From: Viridibacterium sp047600765
GTDB taxonomy: Bacteria > Pseudomonadota > Gammaproteobacteria > Burkholderiales > Rhodocyclaceae
Assembly (NCBI GenBank): GCA_047600765.1
Contig: JASGKF010000002.1
Span: 372,001 to 436,000, forward strand
Length of the DNA stretch: 64,000 nt
Direction: 5' to 3'
Shown: positions 9,801 to 17,718 of the stretch, in pieces
Numbering within the stretch: the first letter of the stretch is position 1
Layout: each line of letters opens with the position of its first letter
Translations under genes and position numbers: made by a program
Notes under the pieces: generated by a model
The model's database searches: none
What the model was told of the DNA's origin: nothing
What the model saw: the letters and a program-made list of their open reading frames with translations, nothing else

Positions 9801-12800
9801 CAGTGGTGCAGCCAAGACTGCGCTGAACAGTACGGGTGATATCCGCCTGAGTGGCACCTATCGTGACACCTCGGGCTCGGGCATTGAGCTCGACACTCGC
9901 TACAACCATGGCAACTTCGCGGTGGCGGGTGACGTTGCAATCACCGCTGCGCAGATGTATGCCACGACGCTGAGCAACTTCACGTTCAGTGTGGCACCGG
10001 GCGGCGGTGGCACTGGCGGTACGCTCAGCATCCATGGCACAGGCAGCACGCCACAGGTGCCCATGTCAGCGGGTAGCCGCCTGGCCATCGAGGCCGATAC
10101 CATCAACCAGGGCGGCGTGTTGCGCGCGCCCTTCGGCAGCATCGATCTGTCGGCACGCAAGGCGCTGAACCTGAAGGATGGCAGCCTGACCTCGGCATCA
10201 GGCGAAGGGGCAACGATTCCCTTCGGTACGCTGGTCAACGGCACCGACTGGACCGTGGAAACCGCGTACGGCCAGCGTGTCATCACCAGTGCGCCGACTC
10301 CATCGGTAGCCTTTCGCGGCCCCACGGTCGAACAGTCGTCAAAAGCGAAGGTTGATGTCTCTGGTGGCGGTGACCTGCAGGCACTGGAATTCGTGGCCGG
10401 TTCGGGTGGTTCGACCAATGTGCTCGCACAAACCAACACCTACGCCATCATTCCCGGCTACAGCAGCGCCTATGCGCCAGCCGACGCAGGCTTCGACCGC
10501 CAGGCGGGGACGCAGATCACGCTGGGGGCGTCGGCCGGTGTGCCGGCCGGCACCTACACTTTGCTGCCGGCGCGCTACGCCATGCTGCCCGGCGCCTACA
10601 AGGTGACCCTGGTCAATGGTTATCAGGATGCGGCCAGCAACCTGCAGATCAACCAGGCGCTGGGCGGCAGCGTGGTGTCGGCACGCCTGTCGGTAGCGGG
10701 CACCGGTGTCAGCGATTCGCGCAGCATGGGTGTGCTCGTCGAGCCCCGCGAAGTCACGCAGAAGCGCTCGGAGTTCACCGATGCACGCGCTTCGACTTTC
10801 TTCGCGCAGCAGGCCGCAAAGAACGGTACGACCCTGCAACAGGCGACGCAGGATGGCGGGCAGCTGATCGTCGCGGCGACCGACAGCATCAAGCTGGGCG
10901 GCATCATCGCCATGGAAGGCATCAAGGACGAGGACGGCAAGAAGCGCCGCAACGGCATGCTCGACATCAGCCTGCTGGCCAGCACTCTTGGAGCGGATGG
11001 CAAGCCGACCGGTGACATCGTGGTCGGTAGCAGCACGACGACACCCGCCAGCGGCGTGAAGACCCTGACGGTCAGCGAAGCAGACATCGCGAAGATCGGT
11101 GCCGAGAGCATCGTGGTCGGTGGCGAACGCAAGGTCGGCAGCAGCGGCAGCACCCTGACGGTGACAGCGCGCGATGTGCGCTACAACGGCTCGGCGGGCC
11201 TGGCCGATGCAGCAGGCAACAAGCCGGCCGAAGTCATTCTGGCCGCAACGAACAAGCTGACTGTGGAAGCCGGTTCGGTGATCGAGACGGCTGCGGCGGA
11301 TGCCAACCGACCGGCGATGCGTAATACGACCGTGACCGGCGATGGCGCTTTGTTGCGTGTTGCGGCGGACAACAACGTCGTGACCCGCACGGGGGCCAAG
11401 GGCGAGCAGGGCACGCTGATCGTGCAGGACAACGTACAACTGAAGGGCGCCTCGGTGCAGGCCGACGCGACGCTGGACAGCCAGCTCGCGAAGAACAGCG
11501 CGGCTACGGCAGCAGCCTTCACGCTGGGCGCGAAAGCACTGACCCTGGGTGGCAGCGGTAGCACGACAGAGGGGACGCGACTGACCGATAGCTTGTTGAG
11601 CAGCGTGGCGGGCAGCGCGGACAAGCTGACGCTGCGCAGCTATGGCGGCATTGCCTTCGACGAGAGCTTCTCGCTGGGCAGCACGACGCCTGTCAAGCAG
11701 CTGACGCTCGATGCGGCAAGCCTGGAGTGGAAGGGTGCGAGCGCCGGCAGCGTGCAGATCACGGGCACCCAGCTGACGCTCACCAACACGACGGGCAACA
11801 CGGCGACTGCGACGACAGGAAGCGGCAGCCTGCAGCTCAATGCCGTGGGCAGCAGTGCGGCTGGCAGCGATGCCGGTACGCTGAAGATCGGCAGTGGCAG
11901 CATGGCCCTGCGCGGCTTCGGCGACACGACCCTGAATGCTTCGCGGGGTGTGGTGATGGCCGGGACGGGTACGACCTCCGCAACAGGCCCCCTGACGGTG
12001 AGTGCGCCCGTCGTGACCGTCGAGAGCGGAGCACGCAAGACCCTGAAGACCGATGGCGCGCTGACGCTCGCATCGAGTGGCACAGGCAGCGATGCGCTGC
12101 CAGCCGGTGCGGGTGGCACCCTGGTGCTGGAAGGCAGCACGGCCACGGTGGCGACGCAGCTGGTCAGCCGCAGCGGTGCCATTGGCGTGAAGGCCACGTC
12201 GGGTGACGTTACGGTCAAGACGACGGGCAGCATCGATGTATCGAGCCGTGAGACGAACTTTGATGGCAGCACGCAGGCAACCAATGCCGGCAGCATCGTG
12301 CTGGAGTCGGGCGCCGGTAACGTGGTGACCGAGACCGGCTCGGTGCTGGACCTGCGCGGTCGTGGCACAGCAGACGCAGGCAGCCTGACCCTGAACGCCG
12401 CCAAGGGCACGGTGCAACTGGCAGGCAGCCTGCTGGCCAGTGCGTCGGACGAAGGCAAGGCTGCCGGTGCGCTCGGCGGCAAGCTCAGCGTCGACGTGGG
12501 TTCGCTCGCCAGCCTCGATGATCTCGTGAAGAAGACGACCAGTTTCGAAGAGCAATGGCAGCTGCGCCTGCGCCAGGGTGATCTGCAGCTGTCCGCAGGC
12601 AACACGCTGAAGGCACACAACATCGGTTTGTACGCCGATGCGGGCAACATCCGCATCGGTGGCACGCTGGACGCTTCTGGTCCGTCGGGTGGCCGCATCG
12701 ATCTCGCAGCGCGGCGTGCGCTCGTAGGCGGCGTGCAGCAGGGCGGTCAGATCGTGCTGGAGAAGAGTGCGGTGCTCGATGCGCGGGCAAGCAGTGCTGG

Positions 12801-15800
12801 GGGACGCGGTGGCGATGTGACCCTGAGCGTCTCTGGTGATGATGCGGCCAACACGGAGATCAAGTTCGAGAAGGGCAGCCTGATCGATGTACGTGGCAAT
12901 GGCAGCGGGGCCGATGGCAGCGTGACCCTGAATGTGCCACGCACGACGAACGTTGAGGCATACAGTCCGGTGGTGGGTGCCGCAGCCGTGGTGGATGAGG
13001 ATTCGGTGTTTACGACGCCGGTGACGGTGACGACGATGGCACTGATTCCGGCGGCTGCAGCGGTAGCGGGGAGTTTGTTCAAGGCCACAGGTAGTACGTC
13101 CTTGTTGGCGGCGACCGATGCGTCGATAACGAATGCTTCCTCATCCTGGGCAGATCAGAGCGTCACTATCGAGTTTGTGTCCTTCTTGGCGAGCAACAGC
13201 CTTGCGAACGCAAAATTCGCACTGGTTACAGGTTCTGGTGAGACGGTCAGTCTCAATATCAAGCGGGATTCGAGTGGCGCCAATGTGTCTGCAGGAGACA
13301 TTCGCCCCGGCGGCAGTTACAGGCTGGTCTATCGCACGAGTTCGGGCGGTCCTTACTGGCGGTTGATGGACAGTGTGACGCCGGTTGGCACAGGCCTTCC
13401 TGGTCTCGGCTCCCTGACGATGATCCCCGTGATGTCGTCGCCGGGCTTCACGGGCGCGGTGGGCGATGTCGTGTACTTCACACCCTCTACCGACAACTTT
13501 GGTGGCAAAACCGCGAATGCCAATACCGGTGGCGTCAAACTCAAGACGGCGCTCGGTGTCAGCAAGGTCTATGTCAAAACGGTCAGCGAAGAGGGGGCTG
13601 CCAGCTACAACCCCTTGGCAGCGGGGGATTTGTCGGCGGGTACGTCCTATGCCGCGGAGTACCGGAGTGATGGCTCCTTCGTTTTGCTGAGTCAGACCAA
13701 GGCGCATGAAACGATTCGGGTTACCAGCGCCAGTATCAGTGGGACGCCCGACAGTGGTGTCGGTATCCGCTTCACGCCGGTGAGTACCAACACCAGCAGT
13801 ACGGTGGAGCTGCAACTCAACAATCTGCAAGCGGGTCGCTTGTTTGCCGCCGATGGTGTGACGCCGGTGGCTGTGGGTAGTCTGGCTGCGGGTACGACCT
13901 ACACGGCCAGCCGTTTGCCGGACGGTAGCGGCTATGCACTGCGGCCGAACAACTACGGTCAGGTGGCAGTCAGCAAGACTGGCAGCGTCTCGCAGCTTGC
14001 GTTCTCGGTCAGTGATACGTCAGCGTGGTTTACGGATGGAGACACCACAAAGCCGAAGGTGAACAGTCTCAAGCTGCTGCTGAGCAGTGGTGGCACGGAA
14101 GTAACCCTGACCCTGCTGGATGCCAACGGTGTGGCGATGACACCTGCCGCGCTGGTGGCGGGAAAGACCTATGTGGCGAATCAGCAAACGGATGGCAGCT
14201 ATCGCCTGGTCGATGAAAGTGCCTGGGCCAATGCCGTGCCTGTGGTGAACACCGGTGTGGTGCTGGCAGGTACGCCGACCGTGACGCTCAATGCCTTCAA
14301 GACCTATGACGTCAGCGTTGTGGATGCAGCGGTGCTGGGCAAGGCGCAGGCTGACAACAAGGCATTCGAGAACTGGTTGCCGGTAATCCAGAGTGGCCTG
14401 GGCTCGCTCAACAACGGCAAGCTGAGTGTGCGGCCCGGTGTGGAGTTCCGTTCGGCTGGAAACATGACGTTGAGTTCCGACATCAATCTCGCAGCAAGTG
14501 CGGGTGGTACAGCGAGCTGGCGTTACAGCGGTGACGTCGCTGGCAGCCTGGTGTTGCGCGCAGGTGGGGCACTGCAGCTGAATGGCAGCATCAATGATGG
14601 TTTTGCTTCAGCCACTGACGCGATGCCGACCGACAAGAAGAACGGCTGGAGCGTAGGCCTTGTTGCCGGGTCGGATCTGAACGCAGCGAATGCCTACTCA
14701 GTCACGCAAGGTACTGGCAAGGATCTGGTCGTAACGAAGCTGGTACGTACTGGCACAGGCGACATCCGTCTCGCTGCCGGCGGCAGCATTGATCTGTCTT
14801 CTGCAACGGCGACGGTCTACTCGGGCGGGCGGCGCGCAGGCAGTACCGACGGCGATATGGCTTTGGCGACTACCGGCACGGCCCCGCCCAAGGCGTGGCT
14901 GGCGCAGGATGGCGGCAGCGTGCGCTTCGATGCTGGCGGCGACGTCATCGGGCGTGCGATCAGTAACTCGCCGACCGACTGGCTGTGGCGTGCCAACGTG
15001 GCCAATGGCGGCAGCGTCAAGAATGCTGCGACGGCCGTACGCCATGACTACTTCAACTGGACGCTGGGTGCGCTGGGCGGTGGTGATGTATCGGTCACGG
15101 CAGGAGGTTCGGTGCGTGACCTGAGCGTGGCCCTGCCGCGTCAGAGCCGTTTCGTTTTCGGTGCGGATGGCAAGGCCAGCGGGGTGACGGCGCTGACACA
15201 TGGCAATCTCAGTGTGCAGGCAGGCGAGGACATTCGCGGCGGCAGTTATCTCGTCGAGCAGGGCACGGCCACGCTGTCTGCTGCCGGTGCAGTGACTGCG
15301 GGATCGTCCGGCATCCGCCTGTACGCGGCTGATACGCACATTGCCGTGAACGCAGGCGCTGAATTGACAATCGGCTCGGTGCAGAACGCGGCGGCGCTGA
15401 AGCAGTCTGTAAACAATACGGTGCTGAGCACGGGGTACACCGCTGCCTGGCTGGACTACAGCGCAAACAGCAGCCTTGCACTCAAGTCGGCGGCCGGCTC
15501 GGTAACGCTGGACGGTGGCGGCAAGCAGGTAGACAAGTCGAACGAAACAGGCACGATGCTGCCGGCGAGTGTCAAGACTGTGGCACTGGGTGGCGACGTT
15601 TCGTTGGGTACGTCGGACAACGAGCTACGCGTGTTTCCGGCAGCCAAGGGGCAACTGGAAGTGTTCGCTGAAGGGAATGCTTCGCTGGCGAATGTGAGCA
15701 TGGTGGACGCCAATCCTGCTCAACTCCCCAGCGCTGTCAAACCGGCTACGACGGCGGTCAACATGTCGGATGCCTTGGGGCGTATTGCGACGACATTCTC

Positions 15801-17529
15801 CGACAACGGAGAAACCCGCTACGGCGCACGCAACACCAGTTCGACTCTGAACGGCTCACTGCACGACGGAGACAATCAATCCGCGAAGATCGTGGCACGC
15901 ACAGGCGACGTGACGGGTCGCGTGATCATTGCCAAGCCGGTGGAGGTCAGTGCAGGGCGTGATGTGCTCAACTTGTCACTGATCGCGCAGAACATGGTCG
16001 CTACAGATGTAACCAGCGTCAGTGCAGGGCGCGACATCCGCTACACGATGAACGACTGGAGTGGCTATGCGTCCGGCAATTTGCCGACGACGGCCCAGGC
16101 AGCCATCACGGTATTCGGCCCGGGCCTGCTGGAGGTTACGTCCGGCCGCAGCATCGAGCTCGCCAATTCGGCCGGCATCGTCAGCAAGGGGCCGGGCGTC
16201 AATAGCTACCTGCCTGACACGGGGGCTTCGATCCGCGTGGTGGCAGGCAAGCCGAGCAGCATCGATGCCGCGAAGTTTGCCGCGACGTATCTCGATGCGA
16301 GTAGTGCGCCGGCCTTCCTTGCCTTGGGCAAAGACGAGCAGATTGCCTACGCAACGAAGCTGTTGCGCGAACGTTTCATTACGACCTACCTCGTTGCAGA
16401 CAGTGCCTATCTCGCGCAGTGGCAGGCCTACGCTGCAGAGCGTGGGCTCAGTGCCGATCTGACGGCACCGAACGCAGCGCAGCAACGCGCGTTCGACCGC
16501 TTCCGCTACCAGGTGCTGTGGGCCGAGCTGAGTGCCAGTGGCCGCGATGGCTCGGCGATTGCGGCAGACGCCAAGGCGCATCCGGGCAAGTACAGCGCGG
16601 CCGATCTGACGCCGGAGAAGCTCTATGGCCGCGGCTACAAGGCACTGGACCTGATGGCGCTGGGTGACAGCTTCGGCTTCAACAGCAGCGTGCGCATGCT
16701 GTTCAGCCAGATCCGTACGCAGTCGGGTGGCAATGTCGATGTGCTGGTGCCGGGCGGCTCGCTGGACGTGGGGCCGACGCAGGCCATGGCTGGCTTCCCC
16801 CAGGAGTTCAGTCCAACCAGTGATACCGCTGCGGTGAAGCTCGCACGCGAGAAGTTCAAGACCTGGAACAGCAAGCTCGGCCTGGTGGCCAACCAGGGTG
16901 ACTCGCATGTGTTCGCGCGCGATGCGATCAACGTGAACACTTCGCGCTGGTTCGCCATCGATGGCGGCGACCTGCTGGGCTGGACCAACTACGGTGACAT
17001 CGATGCCGGCAAGGGCGCACGCTCCGCTGTATCGGGCGCATCGCAGCGTCTGGACATCGACAAACTGACCGGCAAAGTGACGCTCGTTGATGGCGGTGCG
17101 TCGAGCGGTTCGGGTATCGCCACCATCTTCAACAAGCCGATCACCACGGGCGGCGCCGTGGGCCTGTACGCGACGCGCGGCGCGGTGGATGCCGGTGAGG
17201 CCGGTATCCGTGCGGCCGGTAACCTGACGCTGACGGCTATGGTGCGAGGTGCGGACTTCATCCTTGCCGTCGGTACTGGTGGCGGTGCGACAGCGGCGCC
17301 TGCGGCACCGGTCATCGCAACACCGGCAGCGACGAACTCGTCAGACAACAAGTCGGCTACCGAAGCCGGTGCCGCTGCCAGCGAGAAGCCGCGCGAGCGC
17401 AGTGCCATCCTGACCGTCGAAGTCGTGGCGGCCGACGACGAAGCGCCGGCCGCAGGCAAGGCCGAGTGTGGCAACACGGCGGGCAAGGAGAAGAGCGCTG
17501 CGTGCAGCGGTGACGGCAAGGCGCGCTGA
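6790..17529 (+). CDS. Filamentous haemagglutinin family adhesin (TpsA), main body with DUF3739-type C-terminus
   Basis: 3,579 codons continuing the gene at 5415; together about 4,037 residues. The body is a long beta-helix with repeated short motifs of the kind GGSVRLAAGKRIDVTG and GSSLDVSGGA. A compositionally different stretch (13126-14220) contains four tail-fibre-like modules. The C-terminal region matches the DUF3739 type found in filamentous haemagglutinins (RERFITTYLVADSAYLAQW, GRGYKALDLMALGDSFGFNS, RWFAIDGGDLLGWTNYGDID). The very end has PAAG followed by two cysteines 11 residues apart, like the cysteine hook of HMW1 and CdrA. It is secreted by the TpsB partner upstream. The ATG at 6790 is not a real start. 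Confidence 0.9.
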   Translation: MLQRASNYTEQKATQGGEVVLGSNSRLEAGVESITESEVKALAAKQFVPDPSESEAVQKSRLTALEDLIRKQYTVTATDTFKASQVKIDGRTVLMQSGSSVVAQGGTVEVSAAGKRTYTDLVTTEQKSAETFFTTTEADAGARVVMAKDAVIDVSGYKDVQVDGDKRNQVSATLVSNELKDAPLQRGGVLYRQTVQYNLLDAPTGKFAVADTSGVVASRATSLQERAATGGAVSFQSAGDVVLGSGSKVDVSGGAVQVSGATIATTQLLMGNKRVDITKASADVVYDGVTTTERYVAAYTEGKNAGSASISARGHTVLDGELVAKTQAGTYQNTPATAPKGGTFIFGTSSSLVPQLDLRIGSGASTLDPDFWKDALKSVVSSDSYNRVSANALSAGGFQSVTLYGQNVTVEAGSPVALSAGSNLTLRAVGGDVDIKEDIRGAGLTFDAQADTSGSAGGSVRLAAGKRIDVTGLWINDYDSARNGAGVFAGTQQLDGGSIRLVAAKAGSLQLGEGSSLDVSGGAKLGTNGAVSLGNAGSIALSGSNVSLDKASLRGEAMAYGTSRGKGGSLSISAAGIRINEAAVNTADLVLDTKLFSDAGFSKFSLTATQFNAGIGAGTQLDLTRNVRMLEGGFRSVATGASVGKVAASKKLDSNLKDGASFSLSASYVAPETLKDGVTDRGVVTVGDGASINAGAGGSISLSARRQLTLGGELKAQGGSVSLTMVKPENANDDPGLVADQAIFLKDSARIDVSGKALVTTNAAGLRQGEVLDGGSVSIDAQKGAIVAKQGAQINLDGTAATLDNVTTRTTFNVASNAGSLNLSASSGLAFGAQTSAKGGGANAAGGSFSVTLSETSGDYEAGKAARTLTVGENLLQPGSSLATQLQAATPGASLNTLFDGKPQGWVDAASLRTAGFDKLALKSSDTLRFVGNVALSAAREVSLSGKIDVSAADVKINTSHASIGWLGKNDSKKVADFNFTPVAGNGSFTVNAGLIDLFGGTEISGAAKTALNSTGDIRLSGTYRDTSGSGIELDTRYNHGNFAVAGDVAITAAQMYATTLSNFTFSVAPGGGGTGGTLSIHGTGSTPQVPMSAGSRLAIEADTINQGGVLRAPFGSIDLSARKALNLKDGSLTSASGEGATIPFGTLVNGTDWTVETAYGQRVITSAPTPSVAFRGPTVEQSSKAKVDVSGGGDLQALEFVAGSGGSTNVLAQTNTYAIIPGYSSAYAPADAGFDRQAGTQITLGASAGVPAGTYTLLPARYAMLPGAYKVTLVNGYQDAASNLQINQALGGSVVSARLSVAGTGVSDSRSMGVLVEPREVTQKRSEFTDARASTFFAQQAAKNGTTLQQATQDGGQLIVAATDSIKLGGIIAMEGIKDEDGKKRRNGMLDISLLASTLGADGKPTGDIVVGSSTTTPASGVKTLTVSEADIAKIGAESIVVGGERKVGSSGSTLTVTARDVRYNGSAGLADAAGNKPAEVILAATNKLTVEAGSVIETAAADANRPAMRNTTVTGDGALLRVAADNNVVTRTGAKGEQGTLIVQDNVQLKGASVQADATLDSQLAKNSAATAAAFTLGAKALTLGGSGSTTEGTRLTDSLLSSVAGSADKLTLRSYGGIAFDESFSLGSTTPVKQLTLDAASLEWKGASAGSVQITGTQLTLTNTTGNTATATTGSGSLQLNAVGSSAAGSDAGTLKIGSGSMALRGFGDTTLNASRGVVMAGTGTTSATGPLTVSAPVVTVESGARKTLKTDGALTLASSGTGSDALPAGAGGTLVLEGSTATVATQLVSRSGAIGVKATSGDVTVKTTGSIDVSSRETNFDGSTQATNAGSIVLESGAGNVVTETGSVLDLRGRGTADAGSLTLNAAKGTVQLAGSLLASASDEGKAAGALGGKLSVDVGSLASLDDLVKKTTSFEEQWQLRLRQGDLQLSAGNTLKAHNIGLYADAGNIRIGGTLDASGPSGGRIDLAARRALVGGVQQGGQIVLEKSAVLDARASSAGGRGGDVTLSVSGDDAANTEIKFEKGSLIDVRGNGSGADGSVTLNVPRTTNVEAYSPVVGAAAVVDEDSVFTTPVTVTTMALIPAAAAVAGSLFKATGSTSLLAATDASITNASSSWADQSVTIEFVSFLASNSLANAKFALVTGSGETVSLNIKRDSSGANVSAGDIRPGGSYRLVYRTSSGGPYWRLMDSVTPVGTGLPGLGSLTMIPVMSSPGFTGAVGDVVYFTPSTDNFGGKTANANTGGVKLKTALGVSKVYVKTVSEEGAASYNPLAAGDLSAGTSYAAEYRSDGSFVLLSQTKAHETIRVTSASISGTPDSGVGIRFTPVSTNTSSTVELQLNNLQAGRLFAADGVTPVAVGSLAAGTTYTASRLPDGSGYALRPNNYGQVAVSKTGSVSQLAFSVSDTSAWFTDGDTTKPKVNSLKLLLSSGGTEVTLTLLDANGVAMTPAALVAGKTYVANQQTDGSYRLVDESAWANAVPVVNTGVVLAGTPTVTLNAFKTYDVSVVDAAVLGKAQADNKAFENWLPVIQSGLGSLNNGKLSVRPGVEFRSAGNMTLSSDINLAASAGGTASWRYSGDVAGSLVLRAGGALQLNGSINDGFASATDAMPTDKKNGWSVGLVAGSDLNAANAYSVTQGTGKDLVVTKLVRTGTGDIRLAAGGSIDLSSATATVYSGGRRAGSTDGDMALATTGTAPPKAWLAQDGGSVRFDAGGDVIGRAISNSPTDWLWRANVANGGSVKNAATAVRHDYFNWTLGALGGGDVSVTAGGSVRDLSVALPRQSRFVFGADGKASGVTALTHGNLSVQAGEDIRGGSYLVEQGTATLSAAGAVTAGSSGIRLYAADTHIAVNAGAELTIGSVQNAAALKQSVNNTVLSTGYTAAWLDYSANSSLALKSAAGSVTLDGGGKQVDKSNETGTMLPASVKTVALGGDVSLGTSDNELRVFPAAKGQLEVFAEGNASLANVSMVDANPAQLPSAVKPATTAVNMSDALGRIATTFSDNGETRYGARNTSSTLNGSLHDGDNQSAKIVARTGDVTGRVIIAKPVEVSAGRDVLNLSLIAQNMVATDVTSVSAGRDIRYTMNDWSGYASGNLPTTAQAAITVFGPGLLEVTSGRSIELANSAGIVSKGPGVNSYLPDTGASIRVVAGKPSSIDAAKFAATYLDASSAPAFLALGKDEQIAYATKLLRERFITTYLVADSAYLAQWQAYAAERGLSADLTAPNAAQQRAFDRFRYQVLWAELSASGRDGSAIAADAKAHPGKYSAADLTPEKLYGRGYKALDLMALGDSFGFNSSVRMLFSQIRTQSGGNVDVLVPGGSLDVGPTQAMAGFPQEFSPTSDTAAVKLAREKFKTWNSKLGLVANQGDSHVFARDAINVNTSRWFAIDGGDLLGWTNYGDIDAGKGARSAVSGASQRLDIDKLTGKVTLVDGGASSGSGIATIFNKPITTGGAVGLYATRGAVDAGEAGIRAAGNLTLTAMVRGADFILAVGTGGGATAAPAAPVIATPAATNSSDNKSATEAGAAASEKPRERSAILTVEVVAADDEAPAAGKAECGNTAGKEKSAACSGDGKAR
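6807..6809 (+). other. Probable single-base insertion splitting the adhesin gene
   Basis: Coding sequence passes from the frame of 5415 to the frame of 6790 here. The junction reads GTC AAA CTAC. With one A fewer it reads Val-Asn-Tyr-Thr-Glu-Gln and continues without a break for about 10.7 kb. It may be a sequencing error, a recent mutation or a phase-variable site; the homopolymer is only three A, which argues against classic slippage. Confidence 0.75.
13126..14220 (+). repeat. Four phage-tail-fibre-like modules inside the adhesin
   Basis: Four diverged modules of about 80-92 residues occupy 13126-13371, 13420-13695, 13711-13950 and 13960-14220. Each ends with a shared pattern: a small residue, Leu/Ile, x-x-Gly-x-x-Tyr, then Asp-Gly-Ser-(Tyr/Phe) or similar and a hydrophobic strand. 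Examples are GDLSAGTSYAAEYRSDGSFV, ALVAGKTYVANQQTDGSYRL and GSLAAGTTYTASRLPDGSGY. This resembles repeat modules of phage tail fibres more than the beta-helix repeats on either side. The DNA is also visibly less GC-rich at its start. Binding function is inferred. Confidence 0.65.
17446..17505 (+). other. C-terminal PAAG motif and cysteine pair of the adhesin (possible protease site and retention hook)
   Basis: 17446-17457 encodes PAAG, a di-alanine motif of the type cut by LapG proteases. Cysteine codons at 17467 and 17503 enclose 11 residues. In HMW1 and CdrA a C-terminal cysteine pair holds a TPS adhesin at the cell surface, and in CdrA LapG cuts nearby to release it. The assignment here is by analogy. 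Confidence 0.5.
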
Positions 17530-17551
17530 CAGTTCGACAGAGTGTGCTTCG

Positions 17552-17588
17552 GGGCCCGGTGAGATGATCGCCGGGCCCTTTCTTTTAT
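17552..17588 (+). terminator. Rho-independent terminator after the adhesin gene
   Basis: The 8-bp stem GGGCCCGG/CCGGGCCC with an 11-base loop is followed by TTTCTTTTATT. It separates the tpsBA transcript from the ExbB/ExbD operon, which therefore needs its own promoter in 17590-17718. I could not identify that promoter with confidence. Confidence 0.85.
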
Positions 17589-17718
17589 TGCATTTGTGTT
17601 TCGCAAAATCATGATCGGATAGTCCATTCGGACTGGTCGTCGGATTCGAGCTTTCCGCACCCCTGCAACATTCCTTGCGCATCATCCACAGGCTTTGCAA
17701 CTGCCCGTGTTCCGAGTC

